Assembly: GCA_947585525.1 (NCBI GenBank)
Contig: CANPXA010000092.1
Coordinates: 1 to 6,926 of the forward strand
Direction of reading: 5' to 3'
Length of the DNA stretch: 6,926 bases
Source: an uncultured Akkermansia sp.
GTDB lineage: Bacteria; Verrucomicrobiota; Verrucomicrobiia; Verrucomicrobiales; Akkermansiaceae
In this document: positions 1 to 5,633 of the stretch, piece after piece
Position numbering within the stretch: the stretch's first letter is position 1
Layout of the letters: the number at the start of each line of letters is the position of its first letter
Notes under the pieces: model-generated
What the model was told of the DNA's origin: nothing
What the model saw: only the letters and a program-made list of their open reading frames with translations
Database searches by the model: none
Position numbers and translations under genes: made by a program

Positions 1-3000
1 CATCCTCTCGTTCTGCAGAGGGAGCGAAGGCGTCGAGCGGCGATGAGGATGGGTACGAGTCCCATCAGGAAGAGATAAATGCCGTTACGGGTGACAGTGG
101 AGACGGAGCCGGCGTCGGTTTCCTGGTCGATCCAGCCGAGAGGAGCCGCCTGCCGGGGAGAGAGAAAGAAGCCGCGATGTTCGTTGAGGCGAGCATCTTT
201 ACGGGCGGTTTTCACACCTTCGGAGATAGCGACGAGGCGTCGGTTGGAGAAGAAGAACTCAAGGGGTTGAAAGGACGGAGAGGAGGGACGGTTTTCGAGT
301 TGGGATGAGAGGGAGAGCAAACTCTGCTCATCGCGGCTGAGGGCAATTTTCCGGGTGCGGCGCAGGATAGAACGAGCCTCTTCGGCATTCGGAGCGGTTG
401 TATTAAGCAGGAGCGCCGCACGTTGGATGAAACGCACATCATCATCGGAGCCGTGCTGCTTGAGGGAGTCGCGCATTTGGTCGATATTGCGGTTTTCAAT
501 CTCCCAGAGGTTGTCTGAGGTTTGAATGACGAACATCATCTCGAAGGCGTAGCGCAGAGGACAGAACTCGGCGAGGAGAGGGACGGGTTTGGTGAGAATG
601 TCATGTGTCGTTTCATCCTGGTAGGCGACGCGGTGACGGAGGTTGGAGAGTGTTTGCTCCATGCGCGGTGGGAGGGAGGGGAGGAGAGACGGGGTGAATT
701 CATTCATCTCCTCAAAGCGGACGAGCGCCCCCGCCAGCAGAATCTGCGGAACCAACAGGAGAGGCACGATATTGAGAGCTGTGCGCTCGGAGCGGACAAA
801 GGCGGAGACGGCTAACGACAGGGAGATGCCGACAAATGCAGTGAGTACCATGACGGCGAGATGGGACCAGAACATCTCATGGATGGAGAGGATGGCGTTG
901 CCGACAAGGAGATAGAGAGCGCATTGGACGGCGGCGATGCCGGTGATGACAATACACTTGGCGGTGAGGTAACCGGTGATGAACGGCTTGTAGTTGCTCT
1001 CTCGGCGCAGCAGAAGGCGATCGCGCAGAATCTCACAAGCCGCGTCCGTGAGACCGAAGAACATGGCCAGCACCAGTGAAAGGAAAAGATACTCGTTAAT
1101 GTGAAGAGCTTTGTAATACGTGTAGGGCGAGTCGCTCGCGGCGCGCAGCGTCCCTGCGATGAGCAGAGCCAGCACGGGTCCCTCCAGCAAAAGAGCGTAA
1201 AGACCCATGCGGCTGCGAACGCGACCAAGGAAGGAACGTAGGATCCAGAGCCAGAAGAGACGCAACAGCTCCATGGGACGTCGCCGTGGCAGAGGAGGCA
1301 CTTGGGGACGCCCCTCGTGTTCATCCTCATCCGAACCGCGTGCGGGGTGGGTGCCCTGGCGGCGGTAGGAGTAGCTCTCAAAACGTTCCTGCCACATACC
1401 GGACCCGGGAGTTGAGTGGCTTGTCAAGCGGGCGTAGGGCGCCTCCAGCACCTCAAACACGTAGTCTGCCCCGCCGGCAGCTATGGCCTCCCGACTCACG
1501 TGCAACCCCATCTCCCGCGCCGCTTCTTGGAAGTATTGCACCATTTCTTCTGGGGTGCCCCAGAAAGCCATCTGCCCGTGCGCGTTGAGCACCATCACCT
1601 TGTTGAAGCGGTTCAGAATGGACTGGGCGGGACGGTGCAGGGTGCATAGCAGAATGCGTCCGGAGGACATATTCTCGAGGGTTTGAATGACACGCTCAGC
1701 ATCACCGGAAGAGAGTCCGCTGATCGGCTCATCAATGAGGAAAACTTCCGCCGTGCCGGTGAGGTCCAGACCGAGGTTGAGCCGGGAGCGTTCGCCGTCA
1801 GAGATGGTGCGTTCCCCGGCGCGTCCCACATGGCGTTTGGTGAGCGAGCCCAAGCCGACGAAGTTGAGCACGGCAAGCACGCGACGTATGCGATCGGCGT
1901 GGTTGAGTCGGGGTCGGCGAGCGAGAGAGGCTTGATACACGTGTTCGCCGACGGTGAGGGCTTCATCGAGAATATCTTCGTGGGGGATGAAGGCGATATG
2001 CTGGCGGAGGGAGATATTTTCCGGGGTGAGGAGTTCGCCGTTGTATCGGACGGAGCCGAGGGAAGGGGAGAGATGTCCGGCGAGGATGCTCAGCAAAGTT
2101 GATTTTCCGGAACCGCTCGGACCGAGAATACACGCCATTTCTCCGCGCTGCAGGGAGAAGTCGATGTTGTCCACCACGCGTCCGGAGCGCACAAAATCAC
2201 GCGTAATGCCCGAGACGTGCATGGAGGTAATGAGGCTGGATTCTTCATCCAGCACCCCGGCTGAGAAACGACAGCGCAGGAACTGGACCGAGGAGAGGGC
2301 GATGAGGTCTCCGTCCTTCAGCTCGGCTTCTCCACGCACAGCGTTGCCCGAGACCGTGAGGGCGTGGGTATCTCCTTCCAAGACGCGCAACCTACCGCGG
2401 TTATCGGCTCGTGAGTAGCTCACCTCAAACACCATGCCCGGCGCCAACCCCGGTGTCAGCATGAGTGCGCCCGGTCGGTTCATGTACGGCAAGTTGGTGA
2501 CGAGAACTTTGCGGGTGCGGGGATCGAGTTGGAAACTGTGACCGGAGTCACCGGTGGAGTTGAGGTCGGTGAAGGTGTAGGGACCGTTGCCACGCACAGA
2601 GAAGGGAGTGAAGTACGTGGTGCACACCGTTTCGCCTTGACGCAGCGGCGAGCCATCCAGACGGAAATCGGCGTCCTTGCGCAGGATTTCCAGATCCACG
2701 TGCACACCGAAAATGACACGCGCAACGGAGTTGAGCGAACGCTGGCGGGAGATGGTGATGGAGTCCTCCTCCATGCCGATGTAGCACACGTATCGTACAC
2801 CGGCGTAGTGCGCTTGAAGAAGCCCGAGGATGGTGGAATAGGAAAGAGAGCTCTCTGAGAGGTCCACGGATTGCCCCGTGGAGATGGGAATGAGATCGCC
2901 CTTGTGCAGGGTGTGGCCGCGCACGGATAGGGGAACGCGGGTATCATTCACAATGACGAGCAGGTTTACACAACGCACGGCTCGGAAACTCACGCCCTTA

Positions 3001-3584
3001 TCCGCCGGAGAGAGGGTGACGTTGCCGCGACAGACATATTCCGAGAAGGAAATGGACTCGATGGGGGGCTTGGGTAGGGCTCCCGGGGTGGACATGAGTT
3101 CCTCGAGTTCGCGATCGGCGCCGGGGAGACCGAGTCCCTCCGTGACTTCGGTGAAGAGTTCGGGGTTGGAGAGGTCGGCTCCGACCCGGTGAAGCATGGT
3201 GAGAATTTCAATAGCGAGGGAGTAGCGTTCGGCCTCGGTGCGGTTGGCGGCGGCAAGACGCAGGGTCACATCCAGGGGGAAGGAAGCGCGGTAGGCATTC
3301 CGGAAGCGCGCGGCGAGCCAACTGTGCTCAACGTTCGGGAAGTCGTAGCGCAGGATGTCCATGGTGGTATCCATGTCCTCCGGCACCAGACCGTCTATGC
3401 GGCACATGATGGAGGCGAAAAGATCCACGATGATGCCGGCGTGAGCCCGGCGTGATTCGATCTTGGGACCGATGCGGCGGGGAACGCGGTTGAAGAGTGA
3501 GACGAGCAGACCGCGTATCTTGAGAAGAGAACGCAACAGACCCGGCACCAGTCTCGCCAGCCGCGAGCGCAGTTTCTTCAACAT
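1..3584 (-). CDS. FHA-like/TerB-like ABCG-type ABC transporter, fused ATPase and permease (3' edge of window)
   Basis: The frame stays open for 1194 codons from ATG 3584 to the left edge; the last two bases read TG, so a TGA stop may lie one base outside. It is probably an inner-membrane half-transporter, ATPase first and permease second, as in the ABCG/Rv1747 type; the substrate is unknown. Residues 1-42 are basic and Leu-rich with no acidic residue. Residues 48-155 resemble a TerB-like helical domain (IDG at 63-65 and two similar helical repeats). Residues 178-442 look like two or three degenerate FHA-like beta domains, best seen at the end (LKDGDLIAL, 422-430). The ATPase has Walker A GPSGSGKST (488-496), Q-loop position His535, signature ISDGE (594-598), Walker B VFLIDEP (614-620, catalytic Glu619) and switch His650. 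A charged Pro-rich linker (745-772) follows. Membrane helices lie near 794-813, 832-852, 873-895, 905-930, 936-955 and 1168-1183; the ABC-2 hallmark RDRLLLRRE (854-862) is present. The start is fixed by an ideal ribosome binding site. The transporter class is firm; the FHA and TerB calls are by eye. Confidence 0.88.
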   Translation of the reverse strand, partial: MLKKLRSRLARLVPGLLRSLLKIRGLLVSLFNRVPRRIGPKIESRRAHAGIIVDLFASIMCRIDGLVPEDMDTTMDILRYDFPNVEHSWLAARFRNAYRASFPLDVTLRLAAANRTEAERYSLAIEILTMLHRVGADLSNPELFTEVTEGLGLPGADRELEELMSTPGALPKPPIESISFSEYVCRGNVTLSPADKGVSFRAVRCVNLLVIVNDTRVPLSVRGHTLHKGDLIPISTGQSVDLSESSLSYSTILGLLQAHYAGVRYVCYIGMEEDSITISRQRSLNSVARVIFGVHVDLEILRKDADFRLDGSPLRQGETVCTTYFTPFSVRGNGPYTFTDLNSTGDSGHSFQLDPRTRKVLVTNLPYMNRPGALMLTPGLAPGMVFEVSYSRADNRGRLRVLEGDTHALTVSGNAVRGEAELKDGDLIALSSVQFLRCRFSAGVLDEESSLITSMHVSGITRDFVRSGRVVDNIDFSLQRGEMACILGPSGSGKSTLLSILAGHLSPSLGSVRYNGELLTPENISLRQHIAFIPHEDILDEALTVGEHVYQASLARRPRLNHADRIRRVLAVLNFVGLGSLTKRHVGRAGERTISDGERSRLNLGLDLTGTAEVFLIDEPISGLSSGDAERVIQTLENMSSGRILLCTLHRPAQSILNRFNKVMVLNAHGQMAFWGTPEEMVQYFQEAAREMGLHVSREAIAAGGADYVFEVLEAPYARLTSHSTPGSGMWQERFESYSYRRQGTHPARGSDEDEHEGRPQVPPLPRRRPMELLRLFWLWILRSFLGRVRSRMGLYALLLEGPVLALLIAGTLRAASDSPYTYYKALHINEYLFLSLVLAMFFGLTDAACEILRDRLLLRRESNYKPFITGYLTAKCIVITGIAAVQCALYLLVGNAILSIHEMFWSHLAVMVLTAFVGISLSLAVSAFVRSERTALNIVPLLLVPQILLAGALVRFEEMNEFTPSLLPSLPPRMEQTLSNLRHRVAYQDETTHDILTKPVPLLAEFCPLRYAFEMMFVIQTSDNLWEIENRNIDQMRDSLKQHGSDDDVRFIQRAALLLNTTAPNAEEARSILRRTRKIALSRDEQSLLSLSSQLENRPSSPSFQPLEFFFSNRRLVAISEGVKTARKDARLNEHRGFFLSPRQAAPLGWIDQETDAGSVSTVTRNGIYLFLMGLVPILIAARRLRSLCRTRG

Positions 3585-3934
3585 TCGGCACCTCCTTTCA
3601 GGCAGCCTCCGACCGCAGCGGGACAGCGTTCTTCCCAGCCGGGAAAGTTCCAACGCGTCGGAAAATCACGGCACTGTTCGGGCTTCACTTCTTGGATGGC
3701 ACAGGTGTTGTCCGTCTGCAACATACAACACGAACCGTCCGGCGCCTCCATGAGAGAGAGACCTCGGCGGTTCCTTTGCAGCCGGCAGTGTTTGTTGATA
3801 AAGGCATTTTCCTCCATGTGGAGGTAGGAGGCAATGGCGGAGATGTCTTGCTCCGTGAGGCATACGTCTCCCTCCCAGCGACAGCAGGCGCCGCAGAGGG
3901 TACACATAAAGTTGCCTGATTCCGCAGAGTTCAT
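3578..3934 (-). CDS. YkgJ-type CxxCxxCC family protein (putative Zn/Fe-chelating cluster)
   Basis: A 118-residue protein with 13 cysteines. The family hallmark is at the N-terminus: Cys11, Cys14, Cys17 and Cys18 in CTLCGACC. Further cysteines are at 25, 50, 69, 70, 78, 88, 104, 111 and 118; the KPEQCRDFP segment (83-91) is the second typical family block. Members of this family (PF03692) are thought to bind zinc or an iron-sulfur cluster, but their biochemical role is not established. No signal peptide is seen, so it is probably cytosolic. The start at 3934 lies 31 bases after the tsaB stop and has no clear ribosome binding site. ATG 3907 (109 residues) has a weak AGG upstream and would still keep every cysteine. 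An in-frame extension up to 4201 reads through tsaB and looks non-coding. The stop TGA overlaps the transporter start by 7 bases. Confidence 0.85.
   Translation of the reverse strand: MNSAESGNFMCTLCGACCRWEGDVCLTEQDISAIASYLHMEENAFINKHCRLQRNRRGLSLMEAPDGSCCMLQTDNTCAIQEVKPEQCRDFPTRWNFPGWEERCPAAVGGCLKGGAEC
3589..3597 (-). promoter_or_regulatory. Consensus Shine-Dalgarno of the ABC transporter gene
   Basis: On the minus strand AAGGAGGTG stands six bases (from GGAGG) before ATG 3584. It lies inside the last codons of the upstream Cys-rich gene, and it is the only near-perfect ribosome binding site in this gene string. It decides the transporter start and suggests that the gene can load ribosomes independently as well as through the 7-base overlap with its upstream neighbour. 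Confidence 0.85.
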
Positions 3935-3965
3935 GGGGAAGGAGTTTTTGTCCGGCAGGAGAGGG

Positions 3966-4601
3966 TCAGAATTCCCAAGGTTTGCGCTTTGGGATCGTGA
4001 TGTGAGGGGCGCGGACATAGATGGGCGCGGCGGGTACGGAGGAGAGTCCGGCTTGCTCCGTTGGGGACAAAGAGAGCCAGTGGTCGATGAGAGCTTCAGC
4101 TGTGGGAACCAGTCCGACGTGTTCCGGAACAAAGCCGCGCAATCCGGCGCGCCGCAGGGTGTCTTCCCGCTCGACGGAGCGGATGCCCTCCCCGGCATCA
4201 AGGAGCTGCCGGACGGCAGATGTGCTCAACACCTCAATTTCGCCACTCGCCCGTCTGAGGGTCCATTCGCCGCGTTTGGCATCAGAGAGGATGGAACAGC
4301 CACTCTCAGCGCAGAGGGGCAGCCAAGATGAAAGAGCCACCACGCGGGAAGAACGCACGAGGGCTATCCCCTCGGCCGCTGCCAGTGCGACCCTCACTCC
4401 GCCGTAACTCCCGGGTCCCGCTCCCACAAGGATGAGGGATAAAGAATCCTCGCCGAGGGAGGTGAGAGCTTGTTGCAGGGCGGGGAAGAGGTAGGCATCG
4501 TGGTTGCGTTCTGCTACCCAGGAGACAGAGAGCGGAGTCTCTGCACGCAGCGCGATGGAGGCATGTGCGGAGGAACATTCAATGGCGAGTATGTTCGTCA
4601 T
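3966..4601 (-). CDS. tsaB: tRNA threonylcarbamoyladenosine biosynthesis protein TsaB
   Basis: A 211-residue protein of the ASKHA-fold YeaZ/TsaB family, slightly shorter than E. coli TsaB. TsaB is the non-catalytic partner that binds TsaD and, with TsaE, supports transfer of threonylcarbamoyl to A37 of ANN-decoding tRNAs (t6A) in the cytoplasm. Visible family marks are the N-terminal strand ILAIECSS (4-11; commonly an acidic residue then TST/TSS, here Glu-Cys-Ser-Ser), His34 in the RNHD segment, the signature GAGPGSYGGVRV (60-71), DAKRGEW (107-113) and the C-terminal PIYVR (193-197). ATG 4601 is chosen because it forms an ATGA overlap with the prmA stop and starts right before the first strand; an in-frame ATG at 4631 would add ten residues inside prmA. 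tsaD, tsaE and rimI are not next to it in this window. Confidence 0.93.
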   Translation of the reverse strand: MTNILAIECSSAHASIALRAETPLSVSWVAERNHDAYLFPALQQALTSLGEDSLSLILVGAGPGSYGGVRVALAAAEGIALVRSSRVVALSSWLPLCAESGCSILSDAKRGEWTLRRASGEIEVLSTSAVRQLLDAGEGIRSVEREDTLRRAGLRGFVPEHVGLVPTAEALIDHWLSLSPTEQAGLSSVPAAPIYVRAPHITIPKRKPWEF

Positions 4602-5455
4602 GACCGCGGGGATAGTTGCATCGTTACCCACTTACCACAAATAACACGCCGAATCAAGGAAAAACCGGCTCGCTCCGCGGCGGCTTGCGTCTCGTCCGCC
4701 TGCTCCCTCAGGATGCCGGATGCGATGAGTGTGCTTTCCTTATCCGGCACAAGGGATTGGAGCAGGAGGGGGAATGCGCGTTGAAGGACGCCGGAGAAGA
4801 GATTTGCCAGCAGAACGTGGGCTCGCTGCTCGGGTTGTGGGTGCCAGCGGAAGACGTCTGCCTGTAAGATGGAGACACCGCGCGGAGAGGCGTTGATGCG
4901 TTTGTTGCGACGAGCGATACGAACAGCGTTCGCATCAAAGTCGTAGCAGATGGCTGCCGCGGCGCCGAGGCGAACGGCGGCGATGCCGAGGATGCCCGTG
5001 CCGCATCCGACATCAATGACCCTCCAGTTCCCGGGTTCCCGTTTTTTCGCTTCGTCACACAACAGACGCAGACAGGTGGCTGTGGTGGCGTGATTACCCG
5101 TGCCAAAAGCACACTCTGCCGGGAAGGTCAGCACGATGCGTCGGGGGTATTTGCGGCGCAGAGGCTCCACCAGTTCCGGTGAAGCGCAGACCACGATGCT
5201 GTCACGGATGAGCAAGGGAGCTTGTCGCTGCGGCGCTGTGCACGCTACCCAGTCTTTCTCCTCGAGTGGTGTGCACCTGCCTCCGAATGCAGCGTAGAGT
5301 GCCAGAGCATCCCCGGGGGCCTCGCAGTACACCTCCATTGCCAGTTTCCTTGCTCCCGGAAGTTCAGTAAAAACAACACCTTGCACCGTCTCGCCCAGAC
5401 GCTCCCTCCATTCGGACTCATCTTCCGTCCGTATCTTTTTCTTCCAAACCCACAT
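4598..5455 (-). CDS. prmA: PrmA-like ribosomal protein L11 methyltransferase
   Basis: A 285-residue protein, a normal length for PrmA, which uses S-adenosylmethionine to methylate ribosomal protein L11. Residues 1-105 form the variable N-terminal substrate-recognition part. The Rossmann methyltransferase core follows: FGTGNHATT (117-125, family form FGTGxHxTT), the SAM-binding DVGCGTGIL (148-156), the acidic ribose-binding end of strand 2 at YDFDANAV (171-178), LLANLF (215-220) in place of the usual aNIL, SGIL (246-249) and a terminal KWVTMQL block (275-281) like the family's EW. The stop shares ATGA with tsaB. The start at 5455 has only a weak purine stretch (GTGAGAG) upstream; no longer in-frame Met is available. 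It is the first gene of the leftward string. The core is certain as a PrmA-family methyltransferase; L11 as substrate is inferred, since the family-typical DPG before FGTG is not kept. Confidence 0.88.
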   Translation of the reverse strand: MWVWKKKIRTEDESEWRERLGETVQGVVFTELPGARKLAMEVYCEAPGDALALYAAFGGRCTPLEEKDWVACTAPQRQAPLLIRDSIVVCASPELVEPLRRKYPRRIVLTFPAECAFGTGNHATTATCLRLLCDEAKKREPGNWRVIDVGCGTGILGIAAVRLGAAAAICYDFDANAVRIARRNKRINASPRGVSILQADVFRWHPQPEQRAHVLLANLFSGVLQRAFPLLLQSLVPDKESTLIASGILREQADETQAAAERAGFSLIRRVICGKWVTMQLSPRS

Positions 5456-5482
5456 CTCTCACTTCATGAAAGTAACTCACAG

Positions 5483-5511
5483 ACAATAAAACGTAAACAC
5501 CCGTTTGTCAA
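5483..5511 (-). promoter_or_regulatory. Sigma70-type promoter of the prmA-tsaB string
   Basis: On the minus strand a perfect TTGACA (5511-5506) is followed by a 17-base spacer and TATTGT (5488-5483, four of six consensus bases). Transcription would start near 5476, giving a leader of roughly 20 bases before the prmA ATG at 5455. It is the best promoter candidate on either strand of the intergenic region and probably drives all four leftward genes, because no gap further downstream is larger than 31 bases. Seen by eye only; no start site was measured. Confidence 0.6.
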
Positions 5512-5535
5512 GCGTACATACCGTCCTCATAAAAT
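5505..5535 (+). promoter_or_regulatory. Possible fumarase promoter overlapping the prmA -35 box
   Basis: TTGTCA (5505-5510, five of six) and TAAAAT (5530-5535, five of six) with a 19-base spacer, longer than ideal. A start near 5542 would leave a leader of about 90 bases before the fumarase ATG. The -35 box lies on the same bases as the opposing prmA -35 box, because TTGTCAA and TTGACAA are reverse complements. Weaker than the prmA promoter; it could be a by-product of that box. Confidence 0.3.
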
Positions 5536-5555
5536 TTCTCCCGCCTCACTCCACC

Positions 5556-5594
5556 CCCGGGCAGACAAGGCGTTTGTCCGGGATCGATTTTTTT
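5556..5594 (+). other. Hairpin plus T-run in the fumarase leader (weak attenuator/terminator candidate)
   Basis: CCCGG (5556-5560) can pair with CCGGG (5578-5582) and ACAA (5565-5568) with TTGT (5574-5577), leaving GCAG as a bulge and a five-base loop. Seven T residues follow at 5588-5594, five bases after the stem. This resembles an intrinsic terminator reading rightward, but the bulge and the gap before the T-run make it weak. No gene ends before it on the plus strand, so if real it would be a leader attenuator. Confidence 0.2.
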
Positions 5595-5633
5595 CTCGCA
5601 AAAGTGGGGAAGACGTGGTACAAAAAGGGCGTT

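Larger units (their letters stand above)
5480..5578. repeat. Two inverted GACAA/TTGTC pairs in the divergent intergenic region
   Basis: CAGACAA at 5480-5486 is followed by CGTTTGTC at 5502-5509. The same two words recur as CAGACAA at 5562-5568 and CGTTTGTC at 5571-5578. Within each pair GACAA and TTGTC are inverted repeats, separated by 18 bases in the first copy and 5 in the second. The first copy covers the -10 edge and the -35 box of the prmA promoter. They could be operator half-sites for one regulator; chance repetition of a short word is possible. Confidence 0.4.

Noticed and set aside
522..815. Plus-strand frames across 1-3584
   Set aside because: All lie opposite the continuous transporter frame and give charged low-complexity products without motifs; purine-rich plus strand here only mirrors CTC/TCC codons of the real gene.
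812..1381. Minus-strand frame of 189 codons with a CLLC motif and a Cys-rich segment
   Set aside because: It is a shifted frame inside the transporter membrane domain, whose own frame gives clear helices; the CxxC is chance.
3935..4201. Upstream in-frame extension of the CxxCxxCC protein (89 extra codons)
   Set aside because: It overlaps the conserved 3' part of tsaB in another frame, is Ser/Pro-rich without domain features, and is not needed for the family domain.
4602..4631. Earlier tsaB start at 4631 giving ten extra residues
   Set aside because: ATG 4601 forms the ATGA overlap with prmA and lies directly before the conserved first strand, matching family N-termini.
5619..5624. TACAAA as a -10 box close to the fumarase start
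   Set aside because: No -35-like sequence lies at the right distance and it would leave almost no leader or ribosome binding site.
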